From NCBI GenBank assembly GCA_017303555.1, contig JAFLCN010000024.1, positions 1-53,675 on the forward strand: a DNA stretch of 53,675 nucleotides, written 5' to 3'. The notes below the pieces were generated by a model. The model worked only from the letters and a program-made list of their open reading frames with translations, was not told the origin of the DNA and searched no databases. The stretch is from Planctomycetota bacterium (lineage in GTDB: Bacteria; Planctomycetota; Phycisphaerae; Phycisphaerales; UBA1924). Below, one piece after another: positions 25,270-33,992 of the stretch (the stretch's first letter is position 1; every line of letters starts with the position of its first letter). The position numbers were made by a program, and so were the translations under genes.

Positions 25270-25344
25270 GAATTGCTCCGGGTGCTTTTCAAACAGGGGT
25301 CGCGAAAGAGACGCGAACGAAACGAGCGGACGCGCGATAGCGCA

Positions 25345-26304
25345 TCACTTCCCCGGCTTTGGTCCGTCTTCCCCGGAGAGCTTCTTCCAGTTCTGATCTG
25401 CCGCGGGCTCCCATTCCTTCTCGTGTTTGTTCCAGTCTTTGAGCGCGTCGGAGAAGAAGTCCTTATAGAAAAGAAAGAGCCGGCCACCAGAGACCTTGAA
25501 ATTGGCGGGGTCGATCTCGACTTTGGTTCCTTTCGCCCCCATCGCGCTGGCACACCAGCCTCCGTAGGTAGGGAGGTACTTCTCGGGGTTCTTGGCAAAT
25601 GCGGCACGGTTGCTCTCAGATGAGAACTGGTACTTCACGCCGCGATAAGACGAGGTGAGAGCGGGCGTGCCTTTGATGGCTTTGTTCTCGGTGAAGTACG
25701 CGACGATGTCGTAGCCATCGACGGCCACGCGCTGTCCTTTGGGAAGGTTGTAGTCGCGAAGCGCCGGCGATTCGGTGGCCTTCGCGAACTTCTGCTCGAA
25801 GGCGCCGAATGCGAGGTGATCGTGCGGGCTGGCGCCCACCTGCCGAAAGAGCTCGGCGCCGGTCATGTCGAAGACGACGGTCGCGGGCACCGACAGCAGC
25901 ACGCTCCCGTCGTTCACAAGCTGGAGTTCTCGTGCGAGTGCGCCGTTCGGATCGAGGAAGAGGTCGGGCTTGTCGGCGTCAAACTGCGAAGACCATTGCC
26001 CCGCCTGTTCCGGAGTCGCCTCAAGCACGAAGACTTCGCGTACCCCGGCCACGGTGTTTGCCGCACGCACGTAGGACTTGACGAAGTCAACGTCGGCAGC
26101 GGTGGGGGAACCCGAAGCGGGCAGGAAGTGGACAGCGAGCGATCGGCCGAGATCGTTCCGCAGCAGATAGGTTTCGCCGGTCGAAACCGAGGTCAGAGTT
26201 GCGGTCAGCGGCGTCGTTGTCGCCGGCGCTGCGAGAACTGCCGGTGTCAGCGTTCCGGCGAAAGCCATGGCGGAGACCAACCCGATACGCGAATAGGTTT
26301 GCAT
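25345..26304 (-). CDS. Secreted thioredoxin-fold plus YHS-domain protein
   Basis: A 319-residue protein from the ATG at 26304 (AAGGAAC upstream); the frame is open further, without support. A signal peptide occupies residues 1-26 (GLVSAMAFAGTLTPAVLA). Residues about 35-175 look like a thioredoxin/redoxin fold without a CxxC pair (LAVHFLPASGSPTAADVDFVKSYV, then FDMTGAELFR). The C-terminal YHS-type domain (YDIVAYFTENKAIKGT, YRGVKYQFSSESNRAAFAKNPEKYLPTYGGWCA) is of the kind proposed to bind metals or haem. It sits between DoxX and VOC genes. The two-domain layout is what I see; the role is unknown. Confidence 0.8.
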   Translation of the reverse strand: MQTYSRIGLVSAMAFAGTLTPAVLAAPATTTPLTATLTSVSTGETYLLRNDLGRSLAVHFLPASGSPTAADVDFVKSYVRAANTVAGVREVFVLEATPEQAGQWSSQFDADKPDLFLDPNGALARELQLVNDGSVLLSVPATVVFDMTGAELFRQVGASPHDHLAFGAFEQKFAKATESPALRDYNLPKGQRVAVDGYDIVAYFTENKAIKGTPALTSSYRGVKYQFSSESNRAAFAKNPEKYLPTYGGWCASAMGAKGTKVEIDPANFKVSGGRLFLFYKDFFSDALKDWNKHEKEWEPAADQNWKKLSGEDGPKPGK

Positions 26305-26374
26305 GTGATGTGTTCCTTGAGGGTGCAGAACGAGCCGCACGTGACATATGCGATGCCGCGGCGGGCTGGCCGTG

Positions 26375-27487
26375 TCAGTGCTCCTGAGCACAGTTCGTCG
26401 ATGCCTCGGGCCTGACGAGCGCCCTCCCGATGATCAGCGAATGTCCATCCGGGTCCTTTGCGTGCAATGCCGCCGAAGCGCCTGCGAACGTGTTGACGTT
26501 GTTCACGATGCCAGGAGAGATCCAACGTCCCCGTGTGCTGCGTGCTGCATCCTCCAGCGCGTCTGCGGTCGGCACTTGGAGCGCGATCTGCCAGTGCCAG
26601 AGATCGCTTGCGCGGGTATCCGCTGGGAAGGGGCGTCCATCGGTCGGCGCGAGGTATTGGAGCAGTTCGATACCGGGTCCCGCGGCGGCACGAAGCGAGG
26701 TAATGCGCAGGCGTGCGCCGAAGACGTTGTTCAGATGCTCTTGCTCGTCGCCGAAGTTCTCGCTCTCCCCGGCGATGCGGAGCCCCAGACGATCGCGGTA
26801 GAAACCGAGCGAGCGATCGGTGTCGGACACCACGATCGCAGTGTGGTCGATGCCAAGAAAGATCTTGTCGGTCGGCGCTTGCCAACGCGCATCGCCCTTG
26901 CCGGCCGGAAACTGAATGATCTCGAGCACGTGGCCGTCGGGGTCCTTGAAGTAGAACGCGCGAATGCCGCCAGCGCTCTGGTTCCATGCCGGGAGGAGCT
27001 GCGGACCTGTCGAAGCGTGTCGGACGCGATGGCGGCGCAGCACCGCATAGGCCTTGTCGATGTCGGAGACGGCAATGGCGATGTGCTGAAACCACAGGTC
27101 ATTGCTGCGGGAATCGACCGGAATCGGTCGGCCTTCGGGCGCGAGGAACTCGGTCAACTCGAAGGTTTCGTTCCCCAGCCTGAGCCGGGCGATTCGACAG
27201 CGGCTGCCGAAGACGCCCGTGAGCCGTTCCAACTCGGGACCAAGCTGTTCTGTCTCGCTGACTTTCTCGAACGAAAGAACCTGGGTGTAGAACTCAACCG
27301 CGCGATCGAGATCGGAGACTGTGGCGCCGAGAGAGGCGACGGCAAAGATCGGAGACGACTTGGGCGAGGCATCGTGCTCGGGCGGCGCAGCGGCGTGTGC
27401 GACAAACGACGCCTGGAGCAGCGCGATCGAAAGCAAAGTGGCGACGAGAAAGCACAGGCGAGGCCACGGAGGGGAGTGCGGTCTCAT
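26375..27487 (-). CDS. Secreted double VOC (glyoxalase-fold) protein
   Basis: A 370-residue protein. A signal peptide is likely (RLCFLVATLLSIALLQASFVAHA, cleavage about residue 33). Two vicinal-oxygen-chelate modules follow: VASLGATVSDLDRAVEFYTQVLSF to FYFKDPDGHVLEIIQF, and GIDHTAIVVSDTDRSLGFYRDRLGL to ALHAKDPDGHSLII. Each ends in the DPDGH loop that carries a metal ligand in this superfamily. The reaction is unknown (dioxygenase, isomerase and glyoxalase are all possible). Its start overlaps the GMC oxidoreductase stop by 4 nt, so the two proteins are coupled. Confidence 0.84.
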   Translation of the reverse strand: MRPHSPPWPRLCFLVATLLSIALLQASFVAHAAAPPEHDASPKSSPIFAVASLGATVSDLDRAVEFYTQVLSFEKVSETEQLGPELERLTGVFGSRCRIARLRLGNETFELTEFLAPEGRPIPVDSRSNDLWFQHIAIAVSDIDKAYAVLRRHRVRHASTGPQLLPAWNQSAGGIRAFYFKDPDGHVLEIIQFPAGKGDARWQAPTDKIFLGIDHTAIVVSDTDRSLGFYRDRLGLRIAGESENFGDEQEHLNNVFGARLRITSLRAAAGPGIELLQYLAPTDGRPFPADTRASDLWHWQIALQVPTADALEDAARSTRGRWISPGIVNNVNTFAGASAALHAKDPDGHSLIIGRALVRPEASTNCAQEH

Positions 27488-29067
27488 GCGACAGACTCCG
27501 CAAAGCTCGTCGATCTCGCGTTGCTCGTTCCAAGCTGTTCCAGAATGCGGTCGCCGACGCGCAGTGCATTCGCCATGATGGTGAGGGACGGGTTCACGGC
27601 GCTGCTCGAGGGAAAGAACGACCCGTCCGCGACGAACAGGTTCTGCACATCGTGCGCGCGGCAGTTCGCATCCAAGACGCTCGACTTCGGATCGATTCCG
27701 AAGCGGAGCGTGCCATTCTGGTGGCTGACGCCGCTGACACCCAAACGCGATGCGAGAAATGTCGGCTGCTCTCGTCCTCGTCCGCGTTCAACGGCGATCA
27801 TGAGCTGCGCCAGTTTTTGTTCGAGGCGGGTGTATGCCTCTAAGTTGGTCGGCGTGTACGAAACACGGAGCTCGCCGTCCTCTCGCAAAGTGATCCGATT
27901 GACCGGACTCGGAAGATCTTCGGCCGTCAGGAAGAAATCGATGGTGCGTGAGGCGAGAGCTTCCGGCGCGAGACCGGGAAGCTGCGAGCCACGAAGCCAG
28001 GCCAGTGTGCCCGGATCCGGCTTGCCCATGAGCTGGATCGTGCCGAGCGGGAACGGAGAATCCGGCGCTCCGCGATAGAAATCGGTGATGGCAAAGTGCT
28101 TCTGGAACTGCGAGTCGTTGGGCTCGCTCGAAACCACAACAAAGCAGCCGTTGTGATGCGACATGTAGTTGCGGCCGACCTGATCGGAACTGTTGGCAAG
28201 CCCGCTCGGATGTTCAGCGGAAGCCGAACGCAGCAGGATTGCAGCGGAATTGATCGCTCCCGCGGCAAGCACCACGATGTCACCACGAATGGCAACCTTT
28301 TCGCCCTTCACCCGCGCGATGATCTCGCGGACTCGCGTTCCGCTGCTGTCTGTTTCGAGGCGCTCGACAAACGCGCCGGTGAGAATCTGAACATTCGGAT
28401 ACCGAAGCGCTGCACGGATGCCGACGACGTGGGCATCCGCTTTCACTTCGGTCAGGTCCGGGTAGCCGTCGAAGTTGCCGAGGCGATACGGGGATGTGCC
28501 GCGGGCGTTCTCCGGTAGGCGCACTCCGAGCGGAACGGGGAACGGGCGGACACCCAGGCCTTTGAGATCGTGAAGCAATTCGCCGATGCGAGGCTCGGGC
28601 GCAACGGGCGGATGCGGGTATCCGGCTGAAGCGGGCGGGTCGTAGGGATCAAGGCCGCGCTCGCCGTGAACACTGTACAGGCGCTCGGCCTGCATGTAGT
28701 ACGGCTCGAGGTCGTCGTACCCAATCGGCCACGCGGGGGAGAGACCGCCGAAGTGACGCACCTCGTCGAAGTCGAATGGGCGCATGCGAAGCAGTGCCGC
28801 GCCGTAAACCTTGGTGTTGCCGCCAACCCAATAGTGCGTGTACGGCGCGAAGGGCTGATCGTCCCTGTCGTACCAGGTGTCCTTTGCGAGATACCGCTTG
28901 TCCTGGAAGACGGCGCGCGTGTCCCAGTTCTCTTTTTCCCGCGGCAGAAAGTCGCCGCGTTCCAGAATGAGGATCTTCTTGCCTGAGGGCGCGAGCTTGG
29001 CGGCGAGCGTCCCGCCCCCGGCACCCGAACCGATGATGACAATGTCAAAGCGCATGTCGGTGGACAT
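27484..29067 (-). CDS. GMC family oxidoreductase
   Basis: A 527-residue FAD-dependent oxidoreductase of the glucose-methanol-choline family, closest in layout to membrane-linked alcohol/sugar dehydrogenase subunits. The FAD-binding start is FDIVIIGSGAGGGTLAAKLAPSGKKILILERG. The active-site region appears as FVADGSFFPSSSAVNPSLTIMANALRV, with His replaced by Asn in the usual final HxxGTxxMG area (SHQNGTLRFG precedes it). AAGGAG lies 4 nt before the ATG. No Tat or Sec leader is visible. The electron acceptor is unknown. It is coupled to the VOC gene downstream. Confidence 0.88.
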   Translation of the reverse strand: MSTDMRFDIVIIGSGAGGGTLAAKLAPSGKKILILERGDFLPREKENWDTRAVFQDKRYLAKDTWYDRDDQPFAPYTHYWVGGNTKVYGAALLRMRPFDFDEVRHFGGLSPAWPIGYDDLEPYYMQAERLYSVHGERGLDPYDPPASAGYPHPPVAPEPRIGELLHDLKGLGVRPFPVPLGVRLPENARGTSPYRLGNFDGYPDLTEVKADAHVVGIRAALRYPNVQILTGAFVERLETDSSGTRVREIIARVKGEKVAIRGDIVVLAAGAINSAAILLRSASAEHPSGLANSSDQVGRNYMSHHNGCFVVVSSEPNDSQFQKHFAITDFYRGAPDSPFPLGTIQLMGKPDPGTLAWLRGSQLPGLAPEALASRTIDFFLTAEDLPSPVNRITLREDGELRVSYTPTNLEAYTRLEQKLAQLMIAVERGRGREQPTFLASRLGVSGVSHQNGTLRFGIDPKSSVLDANCRAHDVQNLFVADGSFFPSSSAVNPSLTIMANALRVGDRILEQLGTSNARSTSFAESVA

Positions 29068-29115
29068 GAAGCTCCTTCGCAGCAGGTTAGAAAAAAATGC
29101 AAGCCAGACGCACGC

Positions 29116-29949
29116 TCAACGAGGCGGCACGGATGAGATGCCGGACTGTCCCAATCGTGTCGCCCGCCACCCCGGCATGTGGTCGATGCGGCAGTTGAAT
29201 ATGCATCCGCGCCCGTGAGGATGCTCAAGCTTGGCGCAGTACACGCTGTCCGCGCCGCGAACGCTGATATACAGCAACGCCGCGCTCAGCATCGCCAGCG
29301 GCGGGGCGGTGAAATAGATCCACAGGCCGCGGAATGCCCCTGCATGCACCGCCGAGCCGAGCGTTCGCGCCGGGTTCATGCTCATTCCCGAAAACGGTGC
29401 CTCGATAGCGATGAATGTCGCAACCATCAGACCGGCGAATAGGCCGGTGTAAGGGGCGGTCGGGGCGGAGTTGCTGCTCCAGAGAATCATCGACATCAAC
29501 AGGAAGGCGATCGTGAACTCCGCGATCCAGGCGATGCCGAGACCGCCCGTGCCGGGAAGCGTCGCGGCACATTTCACGCGGTCGTGCGAAACCGCTCGAC
29601 GCAGCGCGAGGCGAGCAATGAGCACGCCCGCGATGCCCCCCACAAACTGGGCGCAGATGTAGAACACCGCATCGAGCGGGCGGACTTTCCCCAGCACCAA
29701 AAACGTCAGCGTCGTTCCCGGATTCATATGAGCACCCGAACGCTGGCCGGGTGCCGAGGAAATAAGAGCGATCGCCGTAAGCCCCATCAGTGCGCCGATG
29801 AATACGCGCCGCACGAAGGGGCTCGTGAATCGCCGGGGAAGTGGCGATGCCGGATGTTCGAAGACCGCGACGGCAAGGCATGCCGCGACCATGAACACGC
29901 CCAGCAGCGACGCTTCGATTGCGTACTCAAGCCAATGAAACTGGAGCAT
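29116..29949 (-). CDS. Aquaporin/MIP family channel
   Basis: A 277-residue six-helix channel protein. The two half-helix motifs are SGAHMNPGTTLTF (NPG instead of NPA) and FSGMSMNPARTLGSAV (canonical NPA), each preceded by a hydrophobic helix pair. A water or small-solute channel such as for glycerol is likely; the NPG variant may alter selectivity. The last 50 residues are an extra cytoplasmic or periplasmic tail with several Cys (CAKLEHPHGRGCIFNCR). The start lies inside the 3' end of the upstream dehydrogenase gene, a 23-nt overlap. Confidence 0.87.
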   Translation of the reverse strand: MLQFHWLEYAIEASLLGVFMVAACLAVAVFEHPASPLPRRFTSPFVRRVFIGALMGLTAIALISSAPGQRSGAHMNPGTTLTFLVLGKVRPLDAVFYICAQFVGGIAGVLIARLALRRAVSHDRVKCAATLPGTGGLGIAWIAEFTIAFLLMSMILWSSNSAPTAPYTGLFAGLMVATFIAIEAPFSGMSMNPARTLGSAVHAGAFRGLWIYFTAPPLAMLSAALLYISVRGADSVYCAKLEHPHGRGCIFNCRIDHMPGWRATRLGQSGISSVPPR

Positions 29950-31063
29950 TCCGCTTCCCGAAGTAGATGACGTTCTTGATACCGTCCGTCGAAAGCAGCG
30001 GCGTCTTGGCCTCGGAGATGTGATACCGGCCCGTGATCAGCCGGTCGAGTGCGCCCGGCCATTTGCGTTTGAAATCGCGCAGGTCCTTGATCGCGGCCTC
30101 GAACGCGTCGCGTCCTGCATTGACCGTGCCGAGCAGCACCTGGTTCTTGAGCACCATGTTCCGCATGATCTGATCGGTGTTGATCTCGGCCGGACCTTTC
30201 AGTCCCGGAACGCCCGTAAACACGAACGCCGCGTTGGAGCCCACGTGCTGGAGCACTTCGAACGAAAGCTTGGAAGCCCCCGTTGCCTCATACACCACAT
30301 CGATCGTCCCGATGCGTTCCACAAGCTTGTCCACCGGGGTCACCTGCGCCGAGATGTAGGTGCCGCCGAACGAACGCACCAGGTCGGCCTTGTCGCTCTT
30401 CTCATCTTCGCGGCTGTAAACAAACGTCGAGAACCCCGCGTTGGCAAACGCCATCGCGCCGAGCAGCCCGATCGGGCCGGCGCCGAGCACCACCGCATGA
30501 TGGCACACGCCCGGCCTGGACTTGCCCGCGTGCGGACACGACCACGGCAACCGCTGCTGCACCTGCCAGACCTCGATGAGCGCCTTCTCCGCGATCGTGA
30601 GCGGCTCGACGAGCACCGCATAGTCGCGAAGGCTCTTTGGGATGGGCAGCAGAAACCTCTCCGAGTCCACGACGTACTCGGTCATGTATCCGTGTTGCTG
30701 CTTGATGCCGCGCTCTTTGAACGCGCCGGTGTAGCAGAAATCCTGCCGGCCCTCCTTGCACGAGGGGCAATCCGGCTTGCCGCACGGGCGCCGGACGGTG
30801 AGAACCGCCAGGTCCCCCTTCTTGAAGGATTTCACCTGTGCGCCCACGTCCACAACTTCGCCCAGACACTCATGCCCGATCACCAGGTGATCCGAACCCT
30901 CGGGCGGAAATCCGTAGTGAAACCCGCAGATCTCGCGGTCGGTGCCGCAGACCCCGACCTCCAGAATCCGCAGTTTGACCTGATCGGGCGCGGCCAGGCG
31001 AGGTTCGGGCGTATCGATGACACGAACATCCCGCTCACGCGGGAAAACGGCGACTGCTTTCAT
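29927..31063 (-). CDS. Zinc-dependent glucose dehydrogenase-like enzyme
   Basis: A 378-residue medium-chain dehydrogenase from the ATG at 31063; the frame runs upstream to 31195 without conservation. It has GVCGTDREICGFHYG and HLVIGHECLGEVVDVG (catalytic zinc ligands), a structural-zinc Cys cluster RRPCGKPDCPSCKEGRQDFC and a Rossmann motif VVLGAGPIGLLGAMAF. The GTDREI and PEGSDHLVIGHE elements are those of archaeal-type glucose 1-dehydrogenases, so glucose or a similar sugar is the likely substrate. It is the first gene of the minus-strand run ending at coaB. Confidence 0.86.
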   Translation of the reverse strand: MKAVAVFPRERDVRVIDTPEPRLAAPDQVKLRILEVGVCGTDREICGFHYGFPPEGSDHLVIGHECLGEVVDVGAQVKSFKKGDLAVLTVRRPCGKPDCPSCKEGRQDFCYTGAFKERGIKQQHGYMTEYVVDSERFLLPIPKSLRDYAVLVEPLTIAEKALIEVWQVQQRLPWSCPHAGKSRPGVCHHAVVLGAGPIGLLGAMAFANAGFSTFVYSREDEKSDKADLVRSFGGTYISAQVTPVDKLVERIGTIDVVYEATGASKLSFEVLQHVGSNAAFVFTGVPGLKGPAEINTDQIMRNMVLKNQVLLGTVNAGRDAFEAAIKDLRDFKRKWPGALDRLITGRYHISEAKTPLLSTDGIKNVIYFGKRNAPVSLA

Positions 31064-31284
31064 AGTGTTTCTCCGCTCCGCCGCTGCATTCAGCGGCCGG
31101 GCTGGAGTGTGGGATGCCACCCCCATGACGCCGTGGCACTCTTCACGACCTGAACTCGCCATTCGCTCGCAGAAAGATTCGAAGAATTCCCTCAAACCGG
31201 TGCGACGCGTCGGTTGCCTCCGGCATCAAACATCGCGGAACTCGGATGCTGCTCCGGTTGGTCGTCATTCAATGAGGAAGTTTC

Positions 31285-31551
31285 GTGAGCCGTAACGAAT
31301 ACATCACCTGCCGCGAGCTGATCGATTTCATCGCGGATTATCTCGACGGCACGCTGCCGCCAGAACATCGGCGCGACTTTGACCGGCATCTGACCGTCTG
31401 CCCGCCATGTGTCGCGTATTTGGACGGATACAAAAAGACGATTGCGCTTGGAAAAGCGGCGCTCAAGCCAAGCGATGACCCCGCGACCGGGCAGGTTCCA
31501 GAGGGATTGCTCCACGCGATCCGCGCGGCACGGCAACAAGCCAAGGGATAG
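31285..31551 (+). CDS. Zinc-finger anti-sigma factor
   Basis: An 88-residue protein with the zinc-binding anti-sigma motif: Cys in YITCRELI and HLTVCPPC (His-X3-Cys-X2-Cys). It has no transmembrane helix, so it would be a cytosolic ZAS protein that holds an ECF sigma factor until released, for instance by oxidation of the zinc site. The start is GTG at 31285 with GAGGAAG upstream. No sigma factor gene is adjacent; the only one in the window is at 39872-40660. The phosphatase gene follows after 32 nt. Confidence 0.85.
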   Translation: MSRNEYITCRELIDFIADYLDGTLPPEHRRDFDRHLTVCPPCVAYLDGYKKTIALGKAALKPSDDPATGQVPEGLLHAIRAARQQAKG

Positions 31552-31583
31552 GCCGGGGGCGGACTCAGTAAGGGAAAGTCGCG

Positions 31584-32480
31584 ATGGTGCAGGCAGAATC
31601 CCTGGGTTCATCGATTGATCACGCCGAATCTTCCGCCCGGCGCATCGCCTGCATGGAAGTCTGGGGTGGACACGAGGGCTTTGCGGGTGAAGTGTCCGTG
31701 CCGGGAATCGATGTTTTCGTCGGCTGCGAACCGCACACCGGTGATTCGCACGGCGGCGACATCTATTACGTTTCAAACTGCGCCGCCGGCCTGATCACGC
31801 GATTCGTACTCGCCGATGTTTCCGGCCACGGCAGCATCGTGGCCGAGGCCGCCTCGGGCCTTCGAAACTTGATGCGTCGGTTCATCAACACGCCGGATCA
31901 GAGCCGGTTCGCCCGCGCTCTGAACAAGTCGTTCTCAAAGCAGAGCGGCCTTTTCGCCACCGCGATCCTCGTTTCCTACTTCGCCCCATCCGACCACGCC
32001 ATCATCTGCAATGCCGGACATCCGCGCCCGCTCCATTTTTCGGTTTCCAAACAGGAATGGCGGTATCTCGATCAAGACTCATCCGGCGCGGTGAAACCCC
32101 AGCAGGCCAGATCCATCGGCGTATCCAATCTTCCACTCGGCGTGATCAACCCGACGCAGTACGAGCAATTCGCCCTCCCGCTCGAGCGGGGCGATCTTCT
32201 TGTTCTCTACAGCGATGCATTTCTTGAAGTCCGTGGATCAGATGGAAAGCCGTGGGGAGAAGATGCACTCCTGAACATCGTTCGGCGCATCGACACCACC
32301 GACCCGGCGAACTTCCGGAGCAACTTGCTCAATCTGATCCTGAAAGAGTCCGGCGAGACCCGGCTCGACGACGATGTCACCATGATCGTGCTGCACCACA
32401 ACGCCTCGGATCCACCTCGACAAGGTCTGCTTGAGCGCGCAGTCGTCCTCGGAAAAGTGCTCGGTCTGGTTGCGAGCTAG
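31584..32480 (+). CDS. SpoIIE/PP2C-type protein phosphatase
   Basis: A 298-residue PPM phosphatase of the RsbU/SpoIIE type, which dephosphorylates anti-anti-sigma factors in partner-switching pathways. The metal-binding motifs are visible: GGDIYYV (first Asp), FVLADVSGHGSIVAEAASGL, YSDAFLEVRG (usually YTDGxxE) and DDDVTMIVLHH. No sensor domain precedes the catalytic part, only about 45 residues. It is downstream of the anti-sigma gene on the same strand. The natural substrate could be the STAS protein at 39612, though that lacks the expected phospho-Ser. Confidence 0.85.
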   Translation: MVQAESLGSSIDHAESSARRIACMEVWGGHEGFAGEVSVPGIDVFVGCEPHTGDSHGGDIYYVSNCAAGLITRFVLADVSGHGSIVAEAASGLRNLMRRFINTPDQSRFARALNKSFSKQSGLFATAILVSYFAPSDHAIICNAGHPRPLHFSVSKQEWRYLDQDSSGAVKPQQARSIGVSNLPLGVINPTQYEQFALPLERGDLLVLYSDAFLEVRGSDGKPWGEDALLNIVRRIDTTDPANFRSNLLNLILKESGETRLDDDVTMIVLHHNASDPPRQGLLERAVVLGKVLGLVAS

Positions 32481-32557
32481 CAGTCCGCTCGCGGTTTTCG
32501 CCGCACCTTGACATCCCCGCCACTTCCTGGCGCCCGCGGCATCGCATCGGCATTCCC

Positions 32558-32776
32558 ATGGCCGATTCGATTGCACTCGCCATCCTCTGGACACTTGCCA
32601 CATACGGCGCGGCAGGTTTCTGTTTCGCGCTTGCCTTCGTCTTTCGTGGCATTCATTGCATCGACCCAGCCGCGGAACACGCGGGGCTCTCGTTCCGCAT
32701 CATCCTTCTCCCCGGCGCCGCCGCCCTCTGGCCGATCCTGCTCCGTCGTTGGATTCTGGCAGGTGCCAAGCCATGA
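32558..32776 (+). CDS. Small two-TM membrane protein
   Basis: A 72-residue protein with two hydrophobic helices (ALAILWTLATYGAAGFCFALAFVF and IILLPGAAALWPILLRRWIL) linked by a short loop with GIHCIDPAAEHAGLSFR. Its stop overlaps the start of the next small gene by 4 nt, and the whole set of four genes is chained by such overlaps. It is probably a subunit or assembly factor of the Rieske/ferric-reductase membrane complex; I do not recognise a named family. Confidence 0.75.
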   Translation: MADSIALAILWTLATYGAAGFCFALAFVFRGIHCIDPAAEHAGLSFRIILLPGAAALWPILLRRWILAGAKP

Positions 32777-32925
32777 ACCGAACGCAGCGACGAGTTCATC
32801 TGTTCCTATGGGTTGTCCTGACCCCCGCGGCACTGTTGCTTCTCATCGCGGCCTTATCGGCACGAGCCCGCGCGCCCCAGCTTTCCGATGAGACCCAAAC
32901 TCCCGTTCTTCGAGGTGCGCAATGA
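32773..32925 (+). CDS. Small single-TM protein in Rieske operon
   Basis: A 50-residue protein with one transmembrane helix (HLFLWVVLTPAALLLLIAALSA) and a short polar tail. Its ATG overlaps the previous stop and its own stop overlaps the Rieske gene start, both by 4 nt, so it is translated in series. Its size and topology suit a small complex subunit. No homologue is recognised. Confidence 0.75.
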   Translation: MNRTQRRVHLFLWVVLTPAALLLLIAALSARARAPQLSDETQTPVLRGAQ

Positions 32926-33992
32926 GCACTGGCTACGTCGCGGTGCAATGGAGCCGCCACAAACGCGTCTACGACGCTTCGATCGCGATCGGAATCGCTC
33001 TGTATCTCGGCGCCTTCGTCGGTGTCAGCAAGGTGCTCTGGCAGGGCGCTCACGGCATCAGCGACGAGGTGATCCTGATCCGTGCGCTCGGATCGTGCGC
33101 AATCGTGCTCCTGCATGTCATTCTCTGCATCGGACCGCTGGCGCGGCTCGAGCCGCGCTTCCTTCCGATTCTCTACAACCGCCGTCATCTCGGCGTGATC
33201 ACCTTCCTTGTTGCGCTCGCCCACGCGATGCTCGCAATCGGTTACTACCACGGCTTTGGCGTGCTCAGCCCGGTTCGGTCGCTCTTGACATCGAACCCCA
33301 ATATCGATTCGTTCCGCGCATTTCCGTTTGAGCTCCTCGGGCTCGGTGCACTCGCGATCATGTTTCTCATGGCCGCGACAAGCCACGATTTCTGGTTGAG
33401 AAACCTCTCTGCCTCGACCTGGAAGCGGTTGCACATGCTCGTCTACGTGGCGTACGGGCTCCTCGTCGGCCACGTCGCGCTCGGCGCACTTCAGACCGAT
33501 CGGGGCTGGATCGGTCCTGCGCTCATGTTCGTCGGCCTTTGCACCGTCTCCGGACTTCACATCGCCGCCGGTCTCCAGGAGTACCGAAAAGACCGAGGCA
33601 ATCCAACAACTACGCCGGACGCCGAAGAGGTCACGTGGGTCGATGTCGGCGCCCCCAATGAAATACCGATCGATCGCGCACGCACCGTCTGCGCGCCGGG
33701 AGGTGAACGCATCGCGGTATTCAGCACCGGAGGCACGATCTCGGCCGTCACAAACATCTGCGCACACCAGGGCGGTCCCATCGGCGAAGGCAAAGTCATC
33801 GACGGCTGCATCACATGCCCGTGGCACGGCTGGCAATATCGGCCGCAGGATGGCTGCTCGCCGCCTCCATTCAAAGAGAAGATCGCCACTTACCAGGTGC
33901 GGATCGTGAGCGGACGCGTCCAGGTGAGTGCAAAGGCCTTGCCGCCGGGCACACCAACAACGCCGGTTCGGATTCCCGGAGACATGCCATGA
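32922..33992 (+). CDS. Ferric-reductase-like TM protein fused to Rieske domain
   Basis: A 356-residue fusion. Residues about 15-220 form a six-helix ferric reductase-like/cytochrome b-type domain with candidate haem His in VLLHVILCIGPLARL, FLVALAHAMLAIGYYHG, LHMLVYVAYGLLVGHVAL and GLHIAAGL. The C-terminal Rieske domain has CAHQGGP and CPWHGW (the two Cys and two His of the 2Fe-2S site). The fold implies electron transfer between a quinol or haem and a partner outside the membrane. The gene overlaps both neighbours by 4 nt. Confidence 0.87.
   Translation: MSTGYVAVQWSRHKRVYDASIAIGIALYLGAFVGVSKVLWQGAHGISDEVILIRALGSCAIVLLHVILCIGPLARLEPRFLPILYNRRHLGVITFLVALAHAMLAIGYYHGFGVLSPVRSLLTSNPNIDSFRAFPFELLGLGALAIMFLMAATSHDFWLRNLSASTWKRLHMLVYVAYGLLVGHVALGALQTDRGWIGPALMFVGLCTVSGLHIAAGLQEYRKDRGNPTTTPDAEEVTWVDVGAPNEIPIDRARTVCAPGGERIAVFSTGGTISAVTNICAHQGGPIGEGKVIDGCITCPWHGWQYRPQDGCSPPPFKEKIATYQVRIVSGRVQVSAKALPPGTPTTPVRIPGDMP

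Noticed and set aside
31064..31284. Second sigma-54 promoter before the anti-sigma gene
   Set aside because: TGGCAC occurs near 31133 but the -12 element does not follow at the required spacing.
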